In this document: piece by piece, positions 1-10,869 of the stretch
Layout: each line of letters starts with the position of its first letter
How positions within the stretch are numbered: position 1 is the first letter of the stretch
Assembly (NCBI RefSeq): GCF_018294505.1
Contig: NC_057795.1
Span: 522,231,184-522,295,183, forward strand
Source: Triticum aestivum
Taxonomy: Eukaryota; Streptophyta; Magnoliopsida; Poales; Poaceae
Direction of reading: 5' to 3'
DNA length: 64,000 nucleotides
Program-made: the position numbers and the translations under genes
Notes under the pieces: model-generated
Database searches by the model: none
What the model was told of the DNA's origin: nothing
Seen by the model: only the letters and a program-made list of their open reading frames with translations

Positions 1-2
1 GG

Positions 3-1500
3 CTCCCGTCGGCGGATGCCCCCGTCGTTCCCCATCGCCCGCTGTCAACGCCGCCACCGGCCTGGCGGGGAACGAGCAGCAGGCATCGTCCCTGCATCCT
101 TCGGTGCGGCGAGAAGGCCGCACCGCCACCCCGTCGCTGACTCCAGCCGGTTCATCGTCCCACGTTCGTCGCGCTCCTGCGGACGCGCACGCCGCGCTGC
201 TCCTAGCGCGGGAGCTCCTGCACTACCGTCCCGTCGACGACCTCCACGACGAGTGGCTCGCACGCATCACCGAGCTCGTCAGCGCCGCTAGGGGCTCCCC
301 CGCACCATCCCTCTCGCTGCACTGCGCCCCACCGCGCGCGGGCAACGAAGCTCCGGGGGTGCCTCAGCCGCCTCCCCTTTAATAAGGTGCGCTGGCCCCA
401 AGGTGCGTGGCCCCTGGACGGGACCCGCTCCGTCCGACGCGAGCGCAGCAAGAGAAGAGCTGCCAAGAGATCCCTCGTCCCCAAGAAGCTACCCGCGTGC
501 TCCCCGCACCGGCACGATATGACCGCGCTCCTACTCCAGCGCGCCAAGACCCCGCGCTGCTCCTGGCGGCAGCGCGCGGAGACCTCCAAGATCAAGCTCT
601 TCGTCACCAAAGGCCTCCCGTGGCCACTGCAGGCTGCCGTGCCTTCACCGCCGAGCTGCACGGCGTGGCCTGTCCGGGCAAGTTCAAGCTAGATCTGCCC
701 CCGCACTATGACAGCACGGCTGACCCTGCAGAATTCTTCTAGCTCTACGAGCTGGGCATCGAAGCCGCCAACGGGGACGAGAAGGTCATGGCGAACTGGT
801 TTCCCATGGCTCTCAAGGACGGTGCCCGCACCTGGCTCCTGAACCTGGCTCCTGGCACGATTTCCTCCTGGGACGACATGCGCATTCGCTTCATCACCAA
901 CTTCCAAGGCACTCACGACCGGCCCCCGGCCATGAGCGACCTGCGCGGCATCAAGCAGCAGCAAGAAAGACCCTGCAAAAGTTCATCCAACGCCTCAAGA
1001 TCCCCAGTGTGACTGAGGAGGCCATCATCTCGGCCTTCTCCGACGGCGTGCGTGACATCAAGATGAAAGAAGAGCTAGCAATCCATGAAGACCTGTGCAC
1101 ATCCCTAGAGCTGTTCAATTTGGCGAGTAAGTGCGCCAGGGCTGAGGAAGGGCGCCTTTCCCTCCTCGAGCTTCCGGCTGCCAACCCAGAAGAGAAGAAG
1201 CCCAAGGTCAAGGACGTGAAGCGCAAGGGGGCTGCCGTGCTTGCAGCAGAGCCAGACACCAAGCAAGGCAGGGATCAGCCTGAGTCATCCAAGGGCAGCC
1301 GATACTGTGTGTACCATGACCTTCACACCCACAACACCAACGAATGCCAAGAGCTCAGGGCTGTGTGGGATGTGCGTGCCGGCCGAAGCCCCGAGCGCAA
1401 CGACCGGGGCTATGGCCGAGGAGGAGGAAGAGGTGGAGGACGATGGGAAGACCGTGGCCCTCGCCAAGGGTGGCATGACCGACCTCGCGAGGACCGCTAG
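3..1500 (+). pseudogene. gag: gypsy gag polyprotein, frameshifted
   Basis: Capsid-type gag of an LTR retrotransposon, which would form the virus-like particle. The N-terminal part reads well in one frame to about 382 (segment ADAHAALLLARELLHYRP). The core GKFKLDLPPHYDS continues to about 740, where an in-frame TAG ends it. MANWFPMALKDGARTWLL at 788 is the retrotransposon gag core, and a further stretch is at 1009-1500. The Cys/His motif YCVYHDLHTHNTNEC near 1303 is the zinc-knuckle variant of this lineage. The C-terminus is Gly/Arg rich. A short segment near 970-1008 is missing compared with the copy at 20318-21379, which has more residues after the IKQQ motif. Broken by at least one stop and several frame changes. 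Confidence 0.8.
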
Positions 1501-1659
1501 AAGGACCAGCCTCACGAGGGAGGATGGAGGGATCAGCCTCGTGAGGATCTCCCACAAGGCAACGCAGGCCTCCCTCCTCTACCACCACAGCCGAGGAGAA
1601 ATGAAGACCATCATCAGGACGAAGGGGTTGGGGGCTTCCAGGAGCCACGCGCAATCGCT

Positions 1660-2763
1660 TGTATCTTGGGCGGCGCTCAGGCCCCAGCCTCTCAGCACAT
1701 CTTCAAGCAGTTTGCTCGTGAGGTGAATGCATTCCTCCCAAGCTTGAGGCCACACGCCCTCTCAGGTGGTCAGCGTGCGCCATCACGTTCAGCTCAGCGG
1801 ATTAGCTCAAGTGCGCAGCCACAGCCGGAGTCCTCCCGATGCTTTGTTCCCCAATCATCAGCATTGTGCATGTCACCAGAACCCTCATCGATGGCGGAGC
1901 AGGACTCAACGTCCTGTCCGTCGCGATGTTCAACAATCTCCAAGTGCCATACAATCAGCTTCAGCCAACCAAGCCTTTCTCAGGAGTCACTGATGGTTCC
2001 ACTGTTCCGATAGGGAAAGTCCGCCTTCCTGTCACCTTTGGGAAGCGCGACAACTACCACACCGAGCTCATTGACTTCGACATCATTCACATTCGCCTGT
2101 CATACAATGCCATCCTCGGATACCAGCCCTGGACAAGTTCATGGCAGTGACTCATCACGGCTACAATGTCCTCAAGATGCCAGGAAGCGGTGGAGTCATC
2201 ACAATGCCTTGTGACGAGAGGGACGCTGTGTGTTCTCTGGAGCGTGCTTTTCAGGCCGCGTCAATCGAAGACCCAGATCACAGGAGTGGAAGGCTTCCCA
2301 AGGCAGTCCCTAAGAACAAGAAGAAGACATCGCCTGGTCCGAACCCTCGAGTGGCAGGCACCTCAGGACCCGTGCCCGTTCAAGAGGCGCCTCCTTCTAT
2401 CTCATAGGAAGGCACGCCCGGCGCCCTCCTCGGGAAGGCTCAGGGGCTCTCTCCTGGAGGGCCATCGACTTTGCCAAGATCACAAGGGAGGCGCTCGGGC
2501 ACCACTTGGAGGCGTGTTTCAAAGCACGTTTCCCTCAGGAAGGAGCAAGGCAAGGAGGGCCAAACCCTCAGGAGTTCATCAGCGAGATCATTCAGGAGCT
2601 GCAGGAGTCAAGAGTCATGAGTGGCAGCCGCCGCTTACCTCCCGTAGCTCCCCATCTGGGCGAGGATGATGGGCTGCACGTCTGCATTGACGTACCAGAA
2701 CTCAACCGAGCCGCCTCTCAGGAGCGCTTCTGGCCCTCACGCGTGGGACGCTGCGAAGGTCAA
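1660..2763 (+). pseudogene. gypsy protease plus short RT remnant
   Basis: Aspartic protease domain of the gypsy polyprotein followed by a reverse transcriptase scrap. At 1839-2150 the motif LIDGGAGLNVLS carries the catalytic Asp, followed by the conserved VRLPVTFG and YNAILGYQP blocks. Downstream, 2506-2763 reads as RT-like LHVCIDVPELNRAASQ and ends at VGRCEG, exactly where the LTR at 2764 starts. The full RT core (FxDAxSGYHQ, YVDD) is absent. The minus-strand copy near 18890-19314 has the same fusion, so the RT deletion is shared by the family and did not arise in this copy. Frameshifted between the blocks. Confidence 0.75.
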
Positions 2764-3640
2764 TGTCAGATTTCGGGTTCCGGCAGACCCTCTAGGTTCA
2801 AACACTGGGGTGCGCGCGGAGATCTTGCCCTCTACCTACCTGCACCTCGCCGCCTCGCTAGGTTCTAATCTATGAAAAGAGTAACACAAGAGACACAGGG
2901 TTTATACTAGTTCGGGCCACCATTGTGGTGTAATACCCTACTCTAGTTTGTGGTGTGGTGGATTGCCTCTTGGGCTGATGATGAACAATTCAAGGAAGAA
3001 CAACCTCGCGCGGGGAGGGGTTCTTGTGTTGGTGGTTCTGGCTAAGGTTCGATTGGTCGATCCCCTGCCTTGAGGGTGGCTAGTCCTATTTATAAGCAAA
3101 GGCCCTGGGCCTCTTCCCAAATATTGAGCGGGAAGGGCGCCAACCATCGGCCATTTTTGAAGGGGAACATCTAGTACACTTATCCTGACTAAAGCTGGTC
3201 CTCGCCTGCCAAAGGCTCTGGTGGTGACGCCGGCTTGGGTTCCACGATGACCTCCATCCTGACATTGCGACGGTCTTGGTCTTGTTGCACCGAAATGGAT
3301 GCCTTTGCTTGATGCTCTCGCCTGCGCTTGCTCCCTTTGCAGCAAAGAGGAAAGGATGGACACTGTGTGGGCTGGCGCCCGCCTGGCGCCCTTGGTCATC
3401 ATGGCTTGCATCATGGTCACCTCGTGAGGCACCCCGCCTTGATCTCTCCGCCTCCTCGCGAGCCAACCTGACGAGGCCGTGCCCGAGGAAGCTTCTTGTC
3501 GTCCACCCCGCGAGGCATGGCCCCTCGTGAGGGTCTTGAGCTCGTGCTGATGAAGATGGGCCATGTTGGGCCTCCCCTTGAGCCACGCTGCAGTCCGCAG
3601 GCAGGCAAGTCTGGGGATCCCCGTTCCCAGAATGCCGACA
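2764..3640 (-). repeat. 3' LTR of gypsy element D (877 bp)
   Basis: On the plus strand it starts TGTCAGATTTCGGGTTCC and ends GAATGCCGACA. Read on the minus strand it begins TGTCGGCATTC and ends in TGACA, giving the usual TG...CA ends. The same LTR family recurs at 23514-24344, 31022-31896, 53277-54159 and 60941-61837. The adjoining sequence on the element side (CAGTAGCCCCTGGGC, minus strand GCCCAGGGGCTACTG) holds the polypurine-type primer site seen before the 3' LTRs of A and B as well. Confidence 0.88.
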
Positions 3641-3879
3641 GTAGCCCCTGGGCCCAAGGCGCGCCCGGACTTGGCTGAGAAGAGGAGCGAAGGGGCAAGT
3701 GCGAAGCGCCGCGGGCCCTAAAAGCCTGCGGCCTTGGGCGCCGCATGGCGGTTGATTGGACGTGGGCAGCTCCGCTCCCCCACGATGGCTCGGCAACTAC
3801 ACGAACTGACAAGTCCCTGCATGCAAAGCGGGTCATGATTACCTGTGATCGTGGAGGCCGGCGGTTGGCCTCCTCTGGC

Positions 3880-3887
3880 TATAAGTA
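3880..3887 (+). promoter_or_regulatory. TATA box of the antisense ORF in element D
   Basis: TATAAGTA lies 54 bases before the ATG at 3941, in the context GGCTATAAGTACGGGA. The same block occurs on the opposite strand in element A at 30775-30782 (CGGCTATAAGTACGGA), before the equivalent ORF. In element B near 54402 it is mutated to TTTAAGTACGGG. Position and wording are kept while the surroundings have diverged, which supports a real promoter. A plant start site would be expected near 3910. Confidence 0.6.
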
Positions 3888-3940
3888 CGGGACAGCGCCT
3901 ACCCTTTCGGTCCATCCCCTCTTGCTTCCCTTTCTTCTTC

Positions 3941-4720
3941 ATGATTCCACCAAAGAGGTTCTCGACCGCGGAGAATGGGAAGGCCCGCCAGGCGGGGCCA
4001 GACCCTCCCCTGCCCAAGCGCGGTCGAGGCCGTCCCCGCAAACACCCTGCAACTCCCATGGTGGCTCCTCATGGCCGTGGAGGTGATCTCCCGCGTGGTG
4101 ACGGGCGGCAAGCCGCCACTGAGGGGCACGCCATGGCCGCGCGTCCCCCTAGGCCTCACTCCCACTCGGCAGAGGTTCTACCGGAGTTCGTTGTGTGGTC
4201 GGCGGAACCGGCCAGCTCTCGGCTCCAACTTCCACGCTTCCTCCTAGGTGAGCTTCCGGCTGGCGCCCCGGGCGGCCTTTGGCTTCAGGCGGACAGTTGC
4301 TGTAGCCAAGCCTCCTGGGCTTCGCTGGAGGTATCTGCAGCCGGCAGCCTGGCCCTAACCCGCGGCTGGCAAACGTTTGCCCGCGCGCGTGATCTGAGCC
4401 GGTGGTGCACCCTGCACTTCAAGTTCGATGGCGATGCCACCCTCTATGTGAGGGTGTTCGAGGAAGATGGTCGCCGCGCTGGGTGCTGCCCTAAGAGCGA
4501 CGATCATGGCCGTGGGTCCACCCCCAGCGATGATGAAGACGACAGCACGCGCGTGTTCGGCGGCGCTCGTGGTTCATCGAGCTTCGATGGCCCTTCTTCA
4601 GGTAGCGGCTCCTCCAGCGGTGGCCGCGATCAGCCTCCGCGCCGCCGCGCCCGCCTGGAGGGAGGTAGCGGGTCCGCCTGCCATCGCGCCTCGGTGAAGC
4701 GCGAGATGGAGTCCTCCTGA
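3941..4720 (+). CDS. antisense ORF: AT-hook plus B3-like DNA-binding protein of a gypsy element
   Basis: Intact 259-residue ORF, opposite in strand to the element's gag. The ATG at 3941 (MIPPKRFS) is chosen because A and B keep the same N-terminus (PPKRFS) and the TATA box sits just upstream; an in-frame ATG at 3845 is less likely. Residues 26-35, KRGRGRPRKH, form a canonical AT-hook. Residues about 84-176 look like a plant B3 domain: LQLPRFLLGELP, then W and L-E-V strands, GWQTFARARDLS at 142-153, FKFDGDATLYVRVF at 160-173. Residues 185-228 are Ser/Asp/Gly rich, and a basic PPRRRAR stretch may be a nuclear signal. The expected role is nuclear DNA binding. Antisense ORFs are known in Tat/Grande-type gypsy elements; the AT-hook and B3 assignment is my inference from motifs. 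Copies in A and B are broken. Confidence 0.72.
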   Translation: MIPPKRFSTAENGKARQAGPDPPLPKRGRGRPRKHPATPMVAPHGRGGDLPRGDGRQAATEGHAMAARPPRPHSHSAEVLPEFVVWSAEPASSRLQLPRFLLGELPAGAPGGLWLQADSCCSQASWASLEVSAAGSLALTRGWQTFARARDLSRWCTLHFKFDGDATLYVRVFEEDGRRAGCCPKSDDHGRGSTPSDDEDDSTRVFGGARGSSSFDGPSSGSGSSSGGRDQPPRRRARLEGGSGSACHRASVKREMESS

Positions 4721-5450
4721 GCTCCGGGGGCAGTTTGAGTCTCCGCCGCGAGTTGGTGTCGGGCGAGTCGCGCCTGCTTTGTTCTTTTTTTCTTTCTTTT
4801 TCCTGCGCAAAGAGATAGTAGTGTAGGGCCATGCGAGGGTGTGCTTGGACTATTGCTGTTAATTATCTTTCTGCTCCGCTATTCCGGTAAATTACTTAGC
4901 TCGGGGGGAGGCCTGTCGTGACCTTTGCTTCCCGTGGCCGAGGCTTCGTCGAACGCTTCGAGTCCTGCGAGGGTTAGTCTGAAGAGGTAGCTCCCGGCCT
5001 CAGCTGAGGAGGCGATCGACCCAAGTCCTGTGTTCGTGTCGCGGTGCCCGTGGGGCATGGACTAGAAGGGTGCTCCTGTAGTGGACCCGGGTAGGGCAGC
5101 CTCGGACGATAAGGGAGGAAAACACTCGCGAGGGTGCCCGCGTTGTTCCCTCGCAAGACTTACGCAAGAGAAATCGGGGCAGGAGAGCGAAAAAGGCAAA
5201 GAGTCACAAGCCAAAGGCGACAACAACTTCAATAAAACCTCGAATGGGGATGAACAAGCCAACTGCAGAAAGCAAATGAGAAAAGCCGCATCCGGCACCT
5301 AATCTAGTCTTCGACGTCTTCTCACCAGCGCGGAGCTAAGTGCTGCCACTAGGCGTGGGAGGGAGCCCCAGGGCCTAAGGCCGATGCTCCTGAGACTCCG
5401 GTGCGTGTACAGCCCCAACTCTTTATTACGTGAGAGTGTCACGGGTGGCG
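4721..5450. other. spacer between antisense ORF and minisatellite in element D
   Basis: Non-coding element sequence that matches 55240-55994 in element B block for block (for example GCGCAAAGAGA, GTGCTTGGACTAT, AATCTAGTCTTCGACGTCTTCTCACC). It probably contains the 3' untranslated part of the antisense transcript. I see no ORF and no clear polyadenylation signal. Confidence 0.7.
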
Positions 5451-5820
5451 AGCTTCACAGGCATTGGACTTCTTCACAGGCTCCGAGCCTTTCTCGGGGA
5501 GATAGACTTCATAGGCGTTTACCTTCTTCACAGGCACCGGGCCTTTTCCAAAATGCGACAGCTTCACAGGCATTCGCCTTCTTCACAGGCCCTGGGCCTT
5601 TTCCAAAACGCAACAGCTTCACAGGCGTTCGCCTTCTTCACAGGCTCTGGGCCTTTTCCAAAAGGCAACAGCTTCACAGGCGTTCGCCTTCTTCACATGC
5701 TCTGGGCCTTTTGCAAAATGCAACAGCTTCGCAGGCGTTCGCCTTCTTCACAGGCTCTGGGCCTTTTCCAAAACGCAACAGCTTCACAGGCATTCGCCTT
5801 CTTCACGGGCTCTGGGCCTT
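5451..5820. repeat. 55-bp minisatellite in element D (about 7 units)
   Basis: Tandem units of about 55 bp of the type CTTCACAGGCATTCGCCTTC followed by TTCACAGGCTCTGGGCC and TTTTCCAAAACGCAACAG. The flank TGAGAGTGTCACGGG is kept in A, B and D. The array ends abruptly at 5820, where unrelated spacer begins; in B the array instead leads directly into the integrase end. Unit number differs between elements (about 7 here, 11 in B, 3 in A). Confidence 0.9.
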
Positions 5821-6545
5821 AGCTTGTGATGTGTTCCTGCAAATTTGGCTAGATGCCGATGCTCTACGTCCTCGGGTCCCGGCCCTCAAGCGGGTCTCAG
5901 CCGTCGCTGGTTTGCCAGCTCGCGATGCCGTGGACAAAGCCAGAGGGTGAGGGATGGAGAGCCAGTAGGAGCCCTGAGTCGTGATGCTCAGGTACCCCCC
6001 CTTTAACGCGCAAGCTTGGTTAGATGCCGACGCTCTACGTCCTCGGGTCCCGGCCCTTGAGCGGGTCTCAGCCGTCGCTGCTTTGCCAGGTCGCGATGCC
6101 GTGGACAAAGCCAGAGGGTGAGGGCTGGAGAGTCAGTAGGAGCCCTGAGTCGCGATGCTTAGGTACCCCCCCTTTAACGTGCAAGCGGCCGACATAAAGA
6201 AAGAAGAGGTGCCGCGGACAGGCATCAAATAACAAGCATGATGGGTCGAATGCATGGCCCGAAAATAAACGCAAGAGGGGTACATGCCGTTGGGTCTGAC
6301 CCGAGCGACTTGGGGATGATGCAGCCCGAGGGGCGCCCCCAACAAGGTAAGCTAAAAACATGAACAAAAGGGATACACGCTGCAGGGACAGACCCACGAG
6401 GCCTGGGAATGATGCAGCCCTGAGGGCGCTCCTAGATGGAAATGAAACTTGAAGGATGTCACCTGATAGTGTTGAAGATGAAGGGGTGTTGAAGTAGCAG
6501 GCCTAGTGGGCTGCGGGAGCCGATCTTCACAAGCCCCCAGGCCCA
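5821..6545. other. spacer replacing pol in element D, with a 171-bp duplication
   Basis: No gene. Two tandem copies of about 171 bp (5843-6013 and 6014-6184), each carrying GATGCCGA, CTCTACGTCCTCGGGTCCCGG and AGGAGCCCTGAGTCG. Then two related blocks around 6310 and 6410 share GATGATGCAGCCC / AATGATGCAGCCC. It ends at the LARD target duplication GCCCA (6541-6545). It sits where A and B have RT, RNase H and integrase, so it is either foreign filler or non-coding sequence of another gypsy family. Confidence 0.65.
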
Positions 6546-9500
6546 TGTAACACCCACGATGCGGCTATATCTCCCACGTGTCGAAGCATGACTTAGAGGC
6601 ATAACCGCATTGTGGTTTTGTCGCAAGAAGGGTCATCTTCACACAATCCCATGTAATGAACAAGAATGGGAAAAAGAGTTGGCTTACAATCGCCACTTCA
6701 CATAATGAACATATAATAAAACATACATCATTTAGAGTACACACATATAGTCCGACTATGGACGAAGCCAAAAGAAAAGAAGATAACCCAACTGCTAGAT
6801 CCCCGATCGTCCCAACTGGGCTCCACTACTGATCAACATGAAATGAAACATAGCAACGACCAATATCTTCGTTGAGCTCCCATCTGAGCTCGGTTGCATC
6901 GCCTGCACTGGTATCATCGGCACCTGGAACTGTTGTGATAGTATCTGGTGAGTCACGAGGACTCAGCAATCTCAAAACCCACGAGATCAAGACTATTTAA
7001 GCTTATGGGTAGGAAGTGGTAAAGTGGAGAGGTTGCAACAACGACTAAGCATATATGGTGGCTGACATACGCAAATAAGAGCGAGAAGAGAGCAAATGGA
7101 ACGGTCGTGAAGCTAGCAATGATCAAGAAGTGATCCTGAACCCCTACTTACGTCAAACACAACCCAAAACCGTGTTCACTTCCCGGACTCAGCCCAGAAG
7201 AGACCATCACGGCTACACACGCGGTTGATGCGTTTTAATTAAGTCAAGTGTAAAGTTCTCTACAACCGGACATTAACAAATTCCCATCTGCCTATAACCG
7301 CAGGCACGGCTTTCGAAAGATTATACCCTGCAGGGGTGTCCCAACTTAGCCCATGATAAGCTCTTGCGATCAACGAAGGAATAGACCTTCTCCCAGGAAG
7401 ACCCGATCAGACCCGGAATCCCGGTTTACAAGACATTTCGGCAATGGTAAAACAAGACCAGCAAAGCCTCCCGCTGTGCCGACAAATCCCGATAGGAGCT
7501 GCACATATCTCGTTCTCAGGGCACACCGGATTGTCCAAACTTCCGGTAGGCCAGCCCAGAGTTGCCCTGGTGGCCACCGGCGACTGACAGGTTGGACCAA
7601 CACTCACAACGAGTACTGGCCCGGGGGGTAAAATGAAGATGACCCTTGAGTCTGCAGAACCCAAGGGAAAAAGGCTTAGGTAGGCAAATGGTAAAACCAA
7701 GGTTGGGCCTTGCTGGAGGAGTGTTATTCAAAGCAAACTGTCAAGGGGGTCCCATAAATCACCCAACCGCGTAAGGAACGCAAAATCCGGGAACATAACA
7801 CTAGTATGACGGAAACTAGGGCGGCAAGAGTGGAACAAAACACCAGGCAAAAGTCCGAGTCTTCCATCCTTTACCAAGTATATAGATGCATTAATTAAAT
7901 AAGAGATATTGTGATATCCCAAAATAATCCTGTCCATCATGGAGCAATCTTCAACTTCACCTGCAACTAACAATGCTATAAGAGGGGATGAGCAAAGCGG
8001 TAACATAGCCAAGCAACGGTTTGCTAGGAAGGGTGAAAAAGTTAGAGGCTGACATGGCAATATGGGAGGCATGGTAAACAAGTGATAGGTAGCGCAGGAT
8101 AGCGATAGAACGAAGCAACTAGCAAGCAAAGATAGAAGTGATATCGAGGGTAATGGTCATCTTGCCTGAAATCCCGCAAGGAAGAAGAACGAGGCCATGA
8201 AGAAGACAAACGGATGTAGACGAACGGATCCTCACAATCACAACGTAATCGGAACTATCAAGGAGAAGCGCAACCGGAAAGAAGCAAACGAGATAGTAAA
8301 CAACCATCACATAAACATGGCATGATGCACAAACAAGTATGATGCATGTCCGGTTTAATGAGGCATGGCAAAGTGCAACAAACGATACTACAAAGTTAAG
8401 TGGAGCTCAATATGCAACGAGTTGCATATTGACGGAACACCACATTAGTATTTAGTTCGCTCTCGGTTAGGAACACAACAATATTAAATGTTATTAAACA
8501 TGGCAAGAGGTGAAGCATAATTGAATTAACTATTTAGGCAAGTTTAAATGAGGCCGGAACAACAAACAACAATTCCGGGAAGTCCCCATGTCATTTAGTA
8601 GTTTAATGCAAACACAATTTTAAGCATTTAAATGTTGTTGTCATGATGCGGATAACATATACAAGTTTATGCAATTTTTATGAAAATGTTGACATGAGCA
8701 TGTTATGAAGCATTTGGTCACCATGGCGGAAGGAAAAAGGTGCCACGGCGGCGAAACAGAAATGGTGCCACGGCAACATTCCAGAAATGATGCCACGGCA
8801 ACATATCCGAAAATGATGCCACGGCAACATATCGGTTCCGGTAGCTCACGGAGATACCGGTGCAAAAGGAAGCGAGCGTGAGCGAGTCATGCAAGATGGT
8901 GGGGTGATCCCGGCTTCCGGGTTCCCATGGGACGGCGGCATGGAAACGATTGACAATTCGGACATGGTGCAAACATATCGTACATCTCATACATGCAAGG
9001 GCATCTCATCGCGGTCGTCTCGAGTTATACCTTTGAAGCGAGCGTTTCCGGGTGGAATGAGTTCGGAGCGGTGTAGAGGAAGTAGGCGTTCACGGGACAT
9101 CGTGGAAGTAGTCGTACACGGCATCGGTAGTGGTACACCATTGGAGACGTACACGTTCCGTAGATGAACTTGGCGCTCGTGGTACACGGGTCTTCGGACG
9201 ACGGTAGATGTACACGGCAATCGTAGTGGAACTTGGTGATCCACGGTGTTCGGGCGTAGTGGTACTCATTCCGTAGACGAACTTGACAGGACATGGCTGT
9301 CGTGGTACTTGACGTCATTGTGGCCTCCAGGTACTTGCCGAAATCCACATCGGATGTAGTCGTACAGATGTAGTCGGACTTGACAAGAAAAATACACACC
9401 GGCTCCAGTCACGGTACTTGGTGAAAATCTGAAGATGGCCTTGGCGGATGCAAGCAGCAACACAGGGCTGGCAGAGGCAACGCGGGACAAGGGCGAGGCG

Positions 9501-10869
9501 ACGCCGCGGGGTTGTGGGAGGCGAAGACACAGGGCGGCGTGGCTGCTGGGGCTCCGACGAACTCCGGCCAAACGGAGGGAACGAGCGGCGCGGGGCTCCT
9601 GCTGGGCACAGAGGACGATGGACGCAGGCGCATGTGGAGCGGCACCAGGGGCGGTGAGGTGGAGGGGACCGGGCACAGGGAGCACCACTCCCTGGCTCGA
9701 TGCGGAGGAGGCGACGGCGCGGGCCTGCGGGGCTGGCTGGCCCCATGGACGAAGGGAGCATGATCTCGGGGAGGAGGCCGAGCGCTGGCGAGGAGGCGGT
9801 GGAGGCCGGCTCCGAGGCGGACGGGCGCGGGTCAACGGGGCTCAGAGGAGGCGACGAGGGGAAGGACTCGCGGCGGAGAGGATGGGGCCACGCGCGGGAG
9901 GAGGGTTCGGGCGCGGTGGAGAGCTCGGCAGCGGGGCCAGCAGCGGCAGCTGCGGGAGGCCGAGGCCGGCGGAGTTGCGGGCGTCGAGGCAGGGCGACGG
10001 GAGGAGGAGGCGAGGCAGAGGAGGGGCGCGGGCTCAGGAGGCTGAGGGGGGCGAGGCGGAGGCGCGAGGAGCTCCTCCCTAGAGCGATGCGGGCGTGTGT
10101 GATGGGGAACGAGAAGAAGGTGGTGGCGCTGGCAGGGAGGGAACGCGAGGAGAGATGGGGATCGATCAGGTGAGGGGAAGAGGCTGCGAGGGGATCAGGC
10201 TAGGGTTAGGAAGGGTTGGGCCTCAAGGGGTTTAGTGGGCTGGCCTAGCCTAGGCTGCTGGGCTCTCTTCTCCCTCTCTAAAGAAAATAAAAACAAAACA
10301 GAGATAGGAAAGAAAAGTAAGAGGGGTTAGTGGAAGAAGTAGGACACGCGGATAATTTTTCCGGACTCGCATAAATGCGCTCGTTCCAAGAAAAATAGAA
10401 AGGCCAAGATTGCAAGATTTAAATTCAAATTCATTTGATTTAAATCCAAATGATTTGAATGGTAGTGAGGGTTTGGGAAGGTCCAAAAATGTTCGGATTT
10501 TTGGTGGAGCTCCGGAAAATGATGAAAGAAATATTGGCAAGGTTAGGGAGCCAAAACTTGAAGAAGAAAAGGCCAAGGGATTTAATATGCAAGTGGGTTC
10601 ATGGGTGATTCCAAAACAATGGAATATTTTATAGTATCTCCCTAAATATCGGGAGGGTATGTTTTAAAGAGAACCCACCATGTGAGTTTCCTCAATTTAA
10701 ATGGACCGAAGATCCATACGATTTATTTAGATGAGTTTTAAAAATTAAATGACATGATGGCATGATGACATGATGCAATGCAAAAATAAAAGAGCAAGCA
10801 CAAAAGAAACACACGGCGAAACTCGGAAACCCTGGAAGGCATGTGAAGCTCCGGTCTTGGGGCGTTACA
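6546..10869 (-). repeat. 3' LTR of the LARD (4324 bp)
   Basis: Left LTR; on the minus strand it is the 3' copy. Ends are the inverted TGTAAC / GTTACA. It contains an A-rich part, a 25-26-bp tandem repeat at about 8739-8836, scattered GTAGT-GTACACGG-like motifs at about 9100-9400 and a GC-rich block at 9430-10170. ORFs inside the GC-rich block are Arg/Gly/Ala-rich on one strand and Pro/Ser-rich on the other, without recognisable domains, so I do not call them genes. Confidence 0.9.
8739..8836. repeat. short tandem repeat in LARD LTR (about 4 x 25-26 bp)
   Basis: Four units of the form ATGATGCCACGGCAACATAT plus CCGAAA, with GTGCCACGG or ATGCCACGG near 8740, 8765, 8791 and 8817. The same array is in the other LTR at about 16770-16867, so it predates insertion. 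Confidence 0.85.

Larger units (their letters stand above)
1..2763 (+). mobile_element. Ty3/gypsy fragment, gag to RT remnant, truncated both sides
   Basis: Plus-strand internal piece of a Ty3/gypsy LTR retrotransposon. It runs from a gag N-terminus at the window edge through gag, protease and a short reverse transcriptase remnant, and stops where an LTR in the opposite orientation begins at 2764. Domain order and wording match the minus-strand copy at 18890-21379, so both belong to one family in inverted orientation. The 5 bases before 2764 are GTCAA. I cannot find the matching flank, because the other element's far LTR is truncated, so a clean insertion of the neighbour cannot be shown. Frameshifts and stops throughout indicate a dead copy. 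Confidence 0.85.

Noticed and set aside
3086..3836. Minus-strand ORFs of 140-240 codons across the gypsy LTR
   Set aside because: Similar ORFs appear in every LTR of the family (30836-31592, 53564-54345, 61227-61845) in changing frames; they are LTR sequence without protein pattern.
5451..5820. CRISPR-like direct repeats
   Set aside because: Units are contiguous without unique spacers, and the context is a eukaryotic retrotransposon.
5384..5950. 188-codon ORF reading FTG and FAFFTGSGPF repeats
   Set aside because: It is the translation of the 55-bp minisatellite; the array differs in unit number and frame context in A and B.
9266..10173. Long overlapping ORFs on both strands in the LARD LTR (also 17296-18203)
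   Set aside because: They come from GC-rich sequence, are Arg/Gly/Ala or Pro/Ser rich, lack any domain, and are duplicated only because the LTR is duplicated.
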